A DNA stretch of 64,000 bases from the NCBI GenBank assembly GCA_027625915.1, contig JANTQA010000030.1:3720001-3784000 (forward strand), given 5' to 3'. Positions 37,195 to 51,300 of the stretch are shown piece by piece. Origin of the DNA: Anaeramoeba flamelloides. Its lineage: Eukaryota > Metamonada > Anaeramoebidae. The position numbers and the translations under genes are program-made. The first letter of the stretch is position 1; every line of letters starts with the position of its first letter. The notes beneath the pieces are model-generated. The model did not search any database, was not told the DNA's origin, and worked only from the letters and a program-made list of their open reading frames with translations.

Positions 37195-38400
37195 AGAGAG
37201 CAGAGTCAAAATTAAAAAAAATGTTATTGGTGATATTCTCTACTTTCAAATTTTATAGATGAGAAGTGTCAAAAAATTCTTATAGAATAAGAAACCCAAA
37301 AAAAGAAAATTTTTTCAGTGTGAGATCAAATTTTTTTTTCCAATTTTTTATGAAAAAGAAAACCTTTAAATTCATTTTATTTCTCACATCATAAAAAGCT
37401 TTTATCTTGTGTGTTCCCCTTTCCGTCTTATTTTACAACAAATAGTCTTTATTGCCAAGGAATATTAATACAAAGATTTTTTTTCTTTTTTGAGATAATT
37501 CTTTTGGATAAAAAAAAAAATTGTTATAGTCAACCTATTGAAAAACAATTGTATTGATTTAAGAAGAATGTTTATAAAATTTAAAGTTTTAAATCTATTT
37601 ACAAATTTTGTTTTTTTTTTAAAGATGAAATTTGATATTTCAATATAAAATTTTCTTGAAGTTATTGGAGAATAAAGTAATTTTATAAACAAAATTCAAT
37701 TTTATTTGTCTGTGACAAATATGATTTAAAATTATTAAAAGTATTCTTGTAGGATAAGACCAAATAATTTGTAAAAAAATTTGTTTTGCAATTTTTTTGG
37801 ATTTTTATTTCACATTTTTTTAAAACACAGAAAACAACGTTTTTTTAAAACTTTATAGAATAAAAAACAATTACTTGTTTCTAGATGTTAACTAAATTGA
37901 TCAGTTGTGTTAAGCTTCTTTCGAATTTTCGGTTTATTTGATAAGATATACCTCTATAAGTTTTATCGTTGAAATTTTTATTAAAAGATTAATCTTTAAA
38001 AATTATACCAAAAAAAAAATTTTCAAATTAAATCAAAACTTTGCAACAATAATTCGAAGAATATGTTTTCACATTTTGAAGAATTAAATTAATTTCTAAT
38101 AAAAATAATCAGTTTACTTTTTTTAGTTTTTAAATTGGATACGTGTGAATTTTTCATTTCAAAAAAGAGAATCAAATTATTAAATTTTAGAAATGGGGTT
38201 TACACATCCATTTCATAAGCCAAAACACAAATTACAAAAAAAAAAAAAAATTAACAAGATCATAAGTATAAATATGGAATGTTGTAAAAACTCTATTTTT
38301 TACAACATTCCATATTTATACTTATGATCTTGTTAATTTTTTCAGATCTTGACAAGATTTCATTTTATTTTTAAAAAATACTATTTCCTTAAAAAATATT
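37195..38400. repeat. Family E copy 2 (holds the empty TTAA site)
   Basis: Collinear with 24370-25269 and 26489-26720. It has a single TTAA at 38084-38087 where copy 1 carries the 1.2-kb element. It is itself interrupted by the palindrome at 38250-38335, which copy 1 lacks. The two copies therefore date each other's insertions. Confidence 0.75.
38250..38335. mobile_element. Perfect foldback element between TTAA sites
   Basis: TTAA (38250-38253), then a 78-bp palindrome, then TTAA (38332-38335). The arms (CAAGATCATAAGTATAAATA and onward, about 36 nt) are perfectly complementary around a loop of a few bases. The matching position of family E copy 1 (near 26650) has a single TTAA and no palindrome. 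Perfect arms indicate recent insertion or gene-conversion-like upkeep. Confidence 0.85.
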
Positions 38401-39342
38401 TTTTTTCTTTACTAACTTCTTCAAGTTTTTTTAACTTGTCTAAGTTCTATAGGTTACAATAATTTTACAAATTTGATGTTTCTGGATTCGAGTTAACTTA
38501 TGAATGGATTTTGTTGAATTTTCTCTGAAAAACGGTTTAAAATTTCTAAAACAATTTCCCGTTTGATTTTAAACAAAAAGAGTAGAATAATTTGAAAAAA
38601 GATCAATAATAAAAAAAGGATTCTGGATATTTCACATTTACAATTATATGTTCGGAGTTCTAAAAGTTGCTACTTTGAGTTTTCTCATCTTATTTAGACT
38701 GAAAAACCTTTGGAAAATTAACCTACTTTTTGTTCATCTCATAACTACGAGATAGAATCTATTGAAAGAATGTGTTATTGAAATTTAATTTAAACTTGGC
38801 AATTGAAAAAAAAATTTCTAAAAATGGAAAAGTAGTATAGTTTAGAATTTATTAACATAAAAATTAAAATTAAAATTGCTAAAAATATATTTCCGCTTTA
38901 GATTATTTTTTGAATTCTTCATTGTTGTCAGGTGAACTTTTCTTTTTATATCAATCTCCAAAGATGATAAAATATTTAATTTTAGAAATTTGTTCAAAAA
39001 AATATTGTGGTGCCTTATGTTAAATGGTTGACTAATAACTAATATTTCAGTATAGAAAGAGTTCCAATATAGTATTTCTCAATTCATTAATTAATAATTT
39101 TTTTTTTTCAAAAAAATCAAACGTTGAACACTTTTGTAAAAATCAATGTTTTAATTTTTTTCAGTTTTTTTAATACATCGATAATTTTTCTCTATATTTA
39201 ATTGTAAATATTTCTAAAAAAAAAAAAGTTCAAACAATTCAAATTTTATTTGTAATTGTAATTATTATTGATTATTGTAAAGTATGTGTAAAAAAAAAAA
39301 AAAAGATATGGCATTTATGGATAAAAAATTTACCAAAAGAAA
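38401..39342. other. Intergenic between convergent genes, with a family C fragment
   Basis: No gene is visible. The segment at about 39020-39140 (GTTCCAATATAGTATTTCTC, then a T run and TCAAAAAAATC) resembles 43660-43730, so it is a fragment of family C. The rest is AT-rich spacer downstream of both convergent genes. Confidence 0.45.
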
Positions 39343-42300
39343 TCATTTGTTTTGTGTAATCATTCCTTCATTCTTTTTTTTCCTTTTCCTTTTCTTTTTC
39401 TTTTTCTTTTTCTTATTTTTTTTCTTTTTTTTGTTAAAACTAACATTTTGATTATTCTTGCCGTTTTCATCAATAATATCATTTCCATCGTTTTTCTTAT
39501 TTATATTTTCATTTGTCAAATTAATTTCTCTGGTATTATTATTTTTAAATTTCTTTTTTTTTTTTTTGATATTCTTTTTTTTTCCTTTATTATTTTCATT
39601 TTTTTTTATATCATTATCTTTTCCATTTGTCACTTTTGATTTTTTATTTTTTTTTTTTTTCTTGAAATTCTCATTTTTATTTTCAATTTCGATATCTTTT
39701 TTTATTTGATTATTATCTTTATAGTCATCGATATTTCCAATTTTAATTTCATTTCCATTATTTATTTCTTCTTTATTATCAATTAGGGAATTCTTTCTCA
39801 AGAAAAATTTCATCTTTTTATTTCCCTTCTTTTTTTTCGTTTTCCTTTTCTTTTTATTATTTTTTTTCTTTTTTTTTTTTAAACTATCATTTTGATTATT
39901 CTTGCCATTTTCATCAATAATATCGTTTCCATCATTTTTTTTATTTATCTTTCCATTTGACAAATTAATTTCTTTTAAATTATTCTTTTTAAATTTCTTG
40001 TTTTTTTTTTTGAAATATTTTTTTTTCCCCTTCTTAGTTTCATTTTTATTCATATTAGCCTCCTCTGAATTTTGTATTTTTATTTTTTTGTTACTTGATC
40101 TATTTTTTTTTTTTCTTTTTGTGGACTTTTTTTTTTGAATTAAATCCTTTTTGGATTTCTTTTCATTCGTATTATCATTTTCATTGACAAATTCGATATC
40201 AATATTTTTGTTTAAAAAAGAAAACATAACTTTTTTATTCTCTAAATTCAAATTAGCAATACCACTCCCTTTTTTCTTGACCTTTTTTTTTGGACTTAAA
40301 TCAAAGCTTTTGAATTTTTTTTTTTTTTTTTTTAATACTGCTGATTTTGATTTAGACCTTTTACGCATTCTATTTACTTGTGGGGTATATTGTTTCTTAA
40401 TTTTTTTAATACTGCTGAATAATGTTTTATCTTGTTTGTTATTGATTCTGTTTACCGAAGGAGAAACCGATTTTGATCTTGGGCGCCTTTGAGCTTTTTC
40501 TTGTCTTGTCAACATTTTGTGTATGTTATTTTGTTGAATTTCAATATGCTTGTCTAAAACTCTAATGATCCCTTTATGACCAATTTCGTTTGCTAAATCT
40601 AAAGGGCTTCTAATTCTAGCATTTCTGTTAATTGTTCCCTTTGCCGATCGAAGCAAATCATATCGATTTAAACAAGCACCACGCTCAACAAGGTCTTTCA
40701 CAGCATGCAAATTCTGACTAATAATGGCATGGTGGAGTGGAGTTTTCCCATTTTTATCGACATAGTTAATTTTCGTGGTATTACGAAGCAAAAGTTCAAT
40801 CAATAAAGTCTTTTTTGACCTAATTGCTAATGATAAGCATAATTGCCGATCATCATCCAGAGATCTTTTATTTGTATCTGCACCTCTGCAAATATATTTA
40901 TGTAACATCTCCAAATTTGATTCTTTAACTGCCTTTAATGTTTTTTGAAATAAATATTCTGGATCTAAATAATTCTCTTTCCTTTTAATCCACTTTTTAT
41001 TTTTATATTTGTCAATAATAAATTGTTTTATTTTTTCTATATTGTCGTTTGGTGTGGGTTTTGTCCCGTTAGTATATTTATTTTCATCATTACTTTTTAA
41101 TATATGCCCACTGTTACCATTATCATTGTCCAATTTAATATTACTATGATAATTGTTTTCATTTAGACTTGAAACCTTTTCTTGTTTTTGTTGTTCTTCT
41201 TCTTCTTCTTTTTCTTTTTCTTTTTCTATTTCTTTTTCTTTTTCTTTTTCTTTTTTATTTTCTTTTTCTTTTTTATTTTCTATTTCTATTTCTTTTTCTT
41301 TTTCTATTTCGATTTCTTTTTCTTTTTCTTTTTCTTTTTCTATTTCTTTTTCTTTTTCTTTTTCTTTTTTATTTTCACTCCCACTTTCACTTTCGCTTTC
41401 ACTTTCACTTATGATTAGGAGTTTGCTTTTATCCTTTTGATTGTTATTTTTCGTATTATTGTTAATCATTAATTCTTCATTTGATAAATCAGAAGAGTTT
41501 TTACTTAAATTTTCTTTTAAAATCTTATATTCAAAGATTTTATTTGCTTTCAAATTGCCAATCTCCTTCATCATTGAAATTAATTCTGGCGTCCATGCAT
41601 CCAAAGTTAATGATCTTACTTTACTTATATGTGATCCTAAAGATCTATGAATACCAGAACAGTTTGAGCAAAAAATGATTCCTAAATTAATTGATGCCCA
41701 AGTTGGATTTAATTTACCACAATCTGAACATACATCATTCCCCTTCACAGATCGTATTTCTTTTAAAATTGCATTATTTTCTAATTTTCCTTTTGGATCT
41801 TGTTGTTGCTTTTTTGAAGTTTGTAAATTTAATACAGATGATATATTATTTTCAATAACTTGGATCCATTCTTGGAGATCAGATTGAGTTGTTGTTTGGT
41901 AAATGAGTTTCATGTTACTCTCTTGTGCTGAATATATTTCAAAACAATTCCTTATTAATGTATTATTGTTTTTTTTTGTTATTTTTAAATATTAATTGTT
42001 ATTTTGGAAAAGTAAAAATTTTAAATTAATATTGTTAAATATAGGATGGGATTAACAATGTATATAGAACAATTTTTAGGATTTTTTATAAAAACTTTCG
42101 GTTTTCACTTTAAAATAATTTACGTTGAAAAGGGATATATACTTAAGAACTGTCAAAGGGTATTTATGATTTTAATTCCCTATTTAGAAATGGAAAAAAA
42201 AATAATAATAATTTAGAAAAAGTCTTTTCTTAATTTTTGATAAAATATTCCATTTCTCATATTTATCACTAAAACAATTTACTCGATTTATTATTTCTAA

Positions 42301-45300
42301 AAATTCTAATCAAAATATTTACCACTTTAAATAATTAAAAAATCTGAATTTAATCGATTCACTGATCAATTAAAATTTGTTTATTATTGGGAAAATATAA
42401 ATTAAATTACAAAATTTTGGTAACAGTTAAAATAAGTTTAAAGAATAACAATAATACATTTTACATCAAATCAGAAACATTTTTTAACTTTAAAACTATT
42501 TTTTTTTTATCTTTTCATGTTTGTTTTCATTTCATTTTTCTAATTAAGTTATCTGTTTGGTTTAATCAGAAAATATTTTTTTTCAAAAAACTTTTTTTAA
42601 TTGCTTTCGAAACAAGGTTGAAATGAATTTGTTAATTACACTATTTTAGAATATTTTACAATACAATTATTTAAAATACACATACCTTTTGAATTATTTC
42701 TTCATTTTGTTACCTATTTATCTCAAAAATAAATAAATAAATTGATTTTGGTGATTTTTTAAAAAAATACCTAATAAGAAAAACACAAGTAAATTTCGCA
42801 GTCTTTCCTTTGATATTTTAATTTTTTAGTTTATTTTAAAAAAAAAACTAAAATTCAAAAATTTATACACAGTTAAAACAGTTCAAACAATCACACAATA
42901 CAATTTCATTCAAATTGGGAATAATATTGATTTTTTAAAAATATGAAAATCATTTTTTCATATTTGATTTTTAATTTTCATTTCATTTTTTGAATTATGT
43001 AACTTGTTTTTTTTGATTGAAACTTTTTTTTCAACAGCTGGTATTAGTTTAAAGTTGAGTTTTTCAAAATAGAAGAATTCAAATAAAATTATTTGGTGTA
43101 TTTAACCATTTGATCGATCAATATTCCTAATAAAATCCAAAAATTAGTCAATACATTTTTTGGTTTTGCTCTCTCCAAAATTTTTAACAAACCGATAATT
43201 TCTTAATATACAATTGTAAATATGAGATGTTGTAAAAAATATAATTTTTACAATTTTAGAGAAAAATAAAGAGTTCAATGGATACATCGAAATTTTGGTT
43301 ATATTAAACAAAACACTCGTTTTGATTTTTGAGCTTGAAGGGGTTTTCAATATAAAATCGTTTGGTGAACACCAATAGATTTGTTTGAAAAATGATTTTT
43401 TTTATTTGATTTGGAAGATTTGTGTTCACCAAAAGATTTTTTGATTAAAATTGTACTTAGTCTTTTAAGATAATCAGATATTATATTTGCTATTACAGAA
43501 ATTTGGATGTATCCATTGAACTCTTTATTTTTCTCTAAAATTGTAAAAATTATATTTTTTACAACATCTCATATTTACAATAGTGTATTGGTAATTATTT
43601 ATTTTTTGTTTTGTGAGTATTGTCATTTATAGACAATTGTAAATATTCTAATTAGTGAATGGTTCTAATATGGTATTTCTTAGAGAAATTTATTAAATAA
43701 GATTTTTCTTTCAAAAAAATCGAATTTTGGTGTGTTAAAAATTTTGAATTGGAGTTTCGTTTTGCGGTTTTATAATTTTTGTGAAAAATTATTTTGGGGG
43801 ATATAATCTGATAAATCTTTTCTGATCTGATTTGTTTTGGCAAATTCTAGGGAACTAGTGATTATTTATCTAAATTTAAATATTATTTGTTCAAAATTAA
43901 GTTATTTTTTATTTTTTTTTTATTAATTTTGGTTGAAAAAATTTTACCTTCTTCCACTTGTTGTGTTGATTCTTGTTGTACATAACATTAAATCAAGTGT
44001 CCCAATTGGAGTTAGATCTTTCCAATTTTTATAATAAAAAAGTTGATGATTTTGTACCATAAAAAAATGACGTTTCCATTTTGAACCTCGTTTGTCCGAT
44101 TTATGAAATAAATAGCCGCGTTTGGTTAATTGTTGTTTTTCTTTTTCTTCGAAATTTTCAACTTGGGCTGACATTAACTAAATTAAATTGAATTGGATCA
44201 GAAAATATAATAATAATCATAAGATAAGATTTAATAGAAAAGGAAATATTTTAGTTGGTCAATAAAAGAATTATAATTTTCATTAAAATCATTTCTTAAA
44301 AATGTTCCAAAACAAATTGTCAATTCAATTAGGTCAGTTTTGCTTGAGGGGCTTTGTTGTTATATTAAAAAAAAAAATAAAAATAAAAGTTTACATGAGA
44401 TAATTTTTTAATCGGTTAAAGTTTAATATAAAAGTTTTTTAGAACTGGGATTGGGAAAATGGTAACACTTTCAATTGATAATGCGAAAATCGGGGTTCTA
44501 TTAACCTTAAAAAAATTATTTCTGATTGTTTACTATTTTCTCAAATAATTGTTAAAAGCTGTAAAGGTGTAATTTTAATTCAAAAATTGGGATTATACTT
44601 CAGAAAACAACTAATTCTTGGAAGATCTCATCTTGGCAATTTGAATATTCTTGATTATTTTAAAAATCGAACCTGAACAAAATTGGAGCAAAATTCCTCT
44701 CAATTTATCGAGTATATCCGATTTTTGGGGAGAAATGACCGGATTCGCTCTCTCACGGGTTCTATAATATCTCTAATTCATATTAGTTATTCGGCTCATG
44801 TTTTAGAGTGCTGTAAAGTGTCATAGAGTGCCTAGGTTTTTTTTAATTTGAGAAATATAGTAAAATAAAAAAATTTTACTCTTTTCTATTAAATTCTGGA
44901 AAGTATAACGGCAAACATATAAACTTTTAGTACTCAGTATTTAATGATATATATATATATATATATATAAGCCAAATTTCAAAATTAGGGGCAAATTGTA
45001 TTGTTTATTATTTTTTTCTTCTTTTGTTTGTCTTTCAAAAAAATAAAATGGTTAAATTATATTTTTATTTTATTAATCTATATTGGTTATTATCTCATAA
45101 CACTTTAGTAAATTACCTTATGATTCAAAAAAAAAAAAAAAATAATAATAAACAATACAATTTGCCCCTATTTTTGAAATTAGGCTTATATAAGTTTTTT
45201 CTTATTTCTATATGCTACCTACATTTTTGAAAAGGGGGGTTGTAGTTGAGGTAAAATATTAAATTTTTTTTTTTTTTTTCCTTTTTCAAAAGTGAACAGT

Positions 45301-48300
45301 AAATTCACTCTTTTTGTCAAAAAGTTTTTTTTCAATTTAAAAGAAGAGAGTTCAATTAAAGATTTTATTTAATTCTTTTCAATTGGTAATTCATGTTTTT
45401 TTTATTTTTTTTTAATTGTCGTTTTGATTAGAAAATTAATAGAGTTTCAAAACTAACACATAAAAGCTCAAGAAAATGTATTTCTCTAAGGATACTCAAA
45501 GGAACTCTGTTATATTTTTTTGAATCCCAGATAGTGTATTATAGATTTTAACTAAATTAAGTAAATCTGGTCAATTCTTTTGAGAATCAAGTTTGTTAAT
45601 AATTGGAGATGGATTTGTTTGAATTCTTTTAATGTTTAATAATTACCAAAAAATATTTTATATTGGTTAGATAATTTTTCCTAAAATGGTTAACCCTGTG
45701 TGTAAGATAGATGAAACTTTAAATTAAAATTATTCCTAATGGTGTTTTTTATAACACTTTGAGAAAATTAAACCCCATTCCCACAATTCAGACACTCCCA
45801 AAATCAAAAATAGGAAAAATAAAACTCAATTTATTGTATTTTTCCAAACCTAATACAAAACTACATTTAAGTTACAGGGTATTAATGTTTTAATAAGTAA
45901 TCATTTTAATCCAAATAAAAGAAAAAAATATAAAACTCAAAAAATAAAAACAGGTGTGTCCAAAATAATGAAACGGGCTGAACAAAAAATGTATTTGGTA
46001 AATTTGTTGAAATTTCACCAACAATTGTTGATCGATCAAATGATAAGATACCATCAACTAATTGTGTGTGATTTTTCTAATTTAAAAAAACTCAACACTA
46101 ACCTTCTATCAACCATCGGAAAAAAATTCCAGATCTAACAAAACAGATTAGGTAACTGGAAAAAAGGAAATGAAAACAAAACAAAAAAGACAAAAAAATG
46201 AAATAGTTTGTAAAATCAAAAGTCTTTCCAAATTGAATTTAAAGTGAAGTAATGATATTCTTTCAACTGTTTAAACTGTGTCCAAATTTTTGGAATATAG
46301 TTTATACACAAACAAAAAAAAAAAAATATGAGGATTCGAAACTCCTATCTTCAAAAGAAGGTTAGGCACTAATTAAGTGTATTTTTGTTCAATAATGTGT
46401 GTATATTAGGTATAACTGTAAAAAATTACAAATCTAAAAGTTAGGTTCCGTATTTTTCCTGGAATATTACACATTAAATGGTCAAGAAACCTGGAAATAA
46501 ATAAAACTTCAAGAGGGTATTGGTTTCTGATAGTTTTTTAATTAAAAATTAATTTTATTTTTTAAAGAAACTATCAAATGTCTAATTTTTCTTAAAAAAT
46601 GTAGTCAAAATTTAGAAAATAAAAAAAAAAGGAATTACCTAAAAAATAGAGAAAAATTACGAAAGATTTTTAACATATGCAATTCATAATTTAAAATATT
46701 TGTAAAAGAATTAATGAATTAACCTTCTCAATTGATTTGGAATAAGGTATACTAATGGATAATATATTTATATGTTGCATGGATAAAAAGGAAAAAATGC
46801 AAGAGTTTAATTTGAAACACCGATTTCATGCTCTGAATATATTTATTTTAGATCAGTGTACATTTTTTTTTTCTTAAAATTATATTTTTTTTTATTTTTT
46901 GCTCTCAAGACTTAAATATATATTAAACTTTTAAAAAACAATTAGTTGATAGGATTTATTACTAAAAACCCTCTATTAGTAAATAGTGAATTTTTCGGTG
47001 TTGAATACTTGATATTTAATTCAAAGAATAAATAAAAACACAGTTATTAGAAGAATTTTGAATTTAATTTTTAAGAAAAATCTGTTTTTAAAAATTTAGT
47101 TCAATTTCTAGGTAATAAATTTGTGAATGAATTGTTCAAAAATTTTAATTACGAAGAATATATTCAAAATCAAAAATTTTTCTAAAGTTTATTTTCATTT
47201 AAACAAAAAAATTTCTTTATTTAGATTTATCCAATGTTTGGTTAAAATATTGTAAAAAGATGAATAATTTGAACGATTAATTTTTTGGGAATTTTTTGGA
47301 ATTTTCATTAATTTAATATCCCAGAACTCGATTTAAAAATGTATATAGGAAACAATTATTTAACAAAATAATAGAGTAAATTTAACAGTCAATAAAACAA
47401 AATTTAATTTTTCTTTTCATTTTTTCCTTATTTCAATTTTCTTTTTATTGGGAAGTAGAATTATAAAGGGAAAAGATCATGTTGTTACCTGTTAATATTG
47501 TGATACTGAAATATGAAAGTATGAGTAAATTGAAAATAAAAAAGAAAAGAAATAGAAAAAATGTCAAAGGTTTAAAGTAAATTAAGATTAAAAAGAAAAA
47601 AGAAATAACAATAATTAAACAATGGCTTCCTAAAATGAACATTCATGATCACTTATCAAATTAAATTAAATCAAATCAATCAACAGTATTTTGCCCGTGA
47701 TTCTGGGTTTTCTTGGTTAAAGATGCATTGCCGTTTGTTTGATTTTTTACCAATTCCTTTTTATCAAAACTTTTTAAATTTCTTTTTTTTTTTTTTCTAA
47801 ATTGTTTTTTATTTAATTTTTTTTTTTTGCTTTTTAACCATAAAGAAAATTTGGGTAATTTGGATGAATAATCATGAAATATATGTTTTTAGGACTGGAT
47901 TCCCTTTGAGTAAATTGAAGTAAAAGAACACCTATAGTGTAATTTACACTTCTTCATTAATGATAATAATATAAAAAAATTCTTTAATTGTGATCAAATT
48001 AAAAATTTTAAAAATTAAAAAAATGATCTTCTTTCTATTAATATATCATAATTTTATTTCATAAATTCTCTCTTAATGTTAATTTATCGATATTATTAAA
48101 TTATTTTTTTAAAATAAGAATGTTTGAAAGTTTGGATTTATTTCATAACATTGTGAAAAAATGAACATTTTTTAAAAATCATTTAATTTTAAGATTTAAT
48201 AAAACCAATATTTTTAAAAAAATAATCAAAAATTCAACCCCGAAAAAATGGTTAAAGATTATAAAGGCAGACATCACGTAAGTGAAGCTAAAAAAAAAAG

Positions 48301-51300
48301 CATTACTCTAGTAAATTGAAAAAGTTGTAACGAAAAAAAGAAAATAAATAAACTAAAGAAACTACTTTTAAAATTTGAATTAAACAGTTACAAATTGAGA
48401 AAATATATAGGCATTTTATAAAAAGAAAGAAAAAAAAAACTCTTTCGAAGTATTGTGAAAACGGTTGGTAAATTTCGATATATTTTCAAAACTTTTTAAA
48501 AATTGTTTGTTATTAAAAAAAAATGAAATCTTGGTGAGATCTTAGAAATTTTTTATTTTTGAAAATTGTTTTTTGGGCTTTTTGAATGGATGAATTAACA
48601 CCACCTAAGCAATTTTATTAGTTTGAGTTCTTTTTTTTGAAATAAAAATTCGCATGTTTCCAAGATAAAATCAAAAAAAACCTATTATTTTTTTTAAAAA
48701 TTAAGTTAATTCTTGAAAATGGTATAAATCGTCTTTTTAGTTTTATATTGGTGAGTGGCTGGTTTTAAAAGAAAAGGTTTAATTTTGGTTAGTATTTTTA
48801 ATTATTAATATTTCAATTCTAATCTCAAAAAATAATATTAATAGAAGTCTATATGATTAAATAAATCTTAATTTGATAGAAGTTTAACTAACTATTATCA
48901 ATGAAAATCAAGTCATTAAAGTAAAATATTTGAATTGTTTAAAATTTGAAAAAAGTCGTTTTCTCGTTTTCAAAATCAGCTAGAAAAAAAATCAAAATAA
49001 TTTTGAAAACATTTTTTAAACAAATTTTTTTTTGTAATTATTCACAATAATTGTTCCAACAATTTAAATCTTTTCAAGAATAAAAAAAAATGATTTTGAA
49101 TTTTGAGGATAAAATTACAAAATTCCCAAATATCTTTTGTGAAAATTTTATTTTAAAAATAAAAATAAAGTTTCTTAGGGAAATTTGCAAAGTGTTTGAA
49201 AATCTAGGGAATAAAACTATCCTTATTATAATAAAATGGATATTTTATAAAAGGTTGAATAAATCAATTTTTGATTTCTCCCTAAGAATTATATCAAAAA
49301 AGAATAAAAAGCTTTAGATTAATATTCCTGGTAACAAAGACTTGTTGTTGTCTAATAATGATCAAAATGCCAATAAGCCTGGTAAAAAATTGTTATAATG
49401 TGAGAAATAAAATAAATTTAATAGATTTCTTTTTCAGAAAAAATGGAAAAAAAAATTGTCTCACAAAAAAAAATATTCTTTTATTGGTTTCTGAGTAGAT
49501 ATATAATTTTTTGGTGTTTGGCATTTTTCAAATTTAGTAAGTACTGAATTTCATCAATAACATATTTTAACATTTTACCCTGTTGAAGAGAAATACTGAC
49601 CTCTTAATAATTGATATTTAGAAATGGGAAAAAATAAACCAATAGCATTAAGGAATAATTTCAACCCTCGGGGGTGTTGTGTTGTTGTGTTATTTTATAC
49701 TTAATACTCAAAAAAAAATTTAATTCTCAAGAAATTAGACAAAAAATACTAATTTTTGAAGTTTAAAAGCACAACAAACAAGGAAAAAAATTTGTTATAA
49801 AGATTTTTGATTGAAAATTTTTAAAAAAAATAATCAATTGATTTTCAAAAACAAAGTTCAAATTTTTTCATCAATACAAACTTATAAAAGTAACTAAAAA
49901 AATATATATTTAGAACAGCTTGAGGAATTGTTTTGTGTTTATGGATTATGTAAAAAGAAATTCCCAAAATATTAAAAACAAATTTTGATTTATGATCTAA
50001 CAAGAAATAAGTGTGAAAAAAGTGTTGGAAATTGTAAAAATTTCGCATTTTTTTGTTAAAAGAAATTTTAGATGGGTAAATTAAACTGAGACGAGAGAAC
50101 TTTTTCAAGAGTGTTTTTTCACAACTCCACTGTTTTCTATTGAAACGGTAGTCCTTAAAAACAACACAAGATTCAATGTTTTATTATCATGACTTTTTCT
50201 AGAATTTTTGAAAACAAACGATTTCTTAAATTAGAAAGACCACAAAAGTGTTTATATTTTTTGGGAGATTTGTTTGGGTGTCTGAGGATCTCTTTAGGAT
50301 TTTTCTAAAATTTCGAAATTTTCTAAGAGATTCTGAAAAACAAAAAAGTGAAAGAAGAAATAACAGCATACCTGAATTATGCCTTCTTGCTGAGACAGCA
50401 ACTCGTTTTGGTTTTGAAGTGATTGCTCTTTTATTTCATCCAAATAAGAGCAAAGATCTTCAAATTGTTGTTTAAAGCTGTGCATCAGATCTGTGTCTAT
50501 TTGAAAAAATCCAAGTTGGTTCATTAAAGCCATACAAAGTTTTTCGACAAACTCATATTTTTTTTTGTCATTAACTTGAGACAATTTGGTAACTAACTCA
50601 AAATTGGATATTGCACACCTAAAAAGTAAAAAAGAAATTCAATTTTAATGATTTAAACATCCAACAAATAAAACGGTGTCAAGAAAAGAAACAATAAATT
50701 ATTTAAAACAATAAAAAACAACACCAAAAACAATAAAAAGTCGAAAAATACTTTTGCTCAAGTTGCTTCCATTCTTTGTAGAATTCTTTGTATTTGGAAT
50801 CTTCTTCTGTAAAGGACAGGTTTGAAAATTTTGAAAGAACAAGATCTCTTTCACCCATAAGTTTGTCAAGCTTTTTTCTGGACTCCTTCACCTCATTTAA
50901 ATCATTGTTGATAAAATTGTCAATCGGATCTAATAATAAATAGTCAACTTTGGAAAACTGAAAATTTCATGGTTTGAAATTACAACATTAATTTGTATCG
51001 AGAGAAAAGGCAAGACAAAACCAAAGTTACAACTTGTTGATATATAAATTTAATTCAAAAAAGAAAAGAAAAAGAAACATTTGTTTCTTTGACTTACCGA
51101 CAATTTTCTTGATTGGTTAATTTGGTTGATCGTCTCACTAAATGAATGAATAGAATCCATTATTTTAAGATCACAATTTTCCTGTTCACGCTCGATTTGG
51201 TTGAAATAGATCAGTTCTTTTGAGATCTCCATCCCGAGTTCGCTCAATGATTCTGCAATTTTCGAATATTGAACCAATTTTTTTTTTAATCTCTTTAGGT

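Noticed and set aside
39352-40492. Phe-rich frames on the plus strand
   Set aside because: Complements of the Lys-rich C-terminal tail of the ACAP-type protein.
41153-41440. Long open frames rich in Ser/Phe/Leu on the plus strand, opposite the ArfGAP gene
   Set aside because: They are the complement of the Lys/Glu-rich repeat tract of the ACAP-type gene and have no domain content.
48248-48277. ATG followed by MVKDYKGRHH and a perfect GTAAGT donor
   Set aside because: No partner exon could be found, and the locus lies inside the 6.2-kb intron of a gene on the other strand; probably chance.
49090-49317. 75-codon plus-strand frame starting MILNFEDKITKFPN
   Set aside because: Moderately coding-like, but it lies within the repeat-filled intron of the ACAP-type gene, antisense to it, with no splice partners or family motif.
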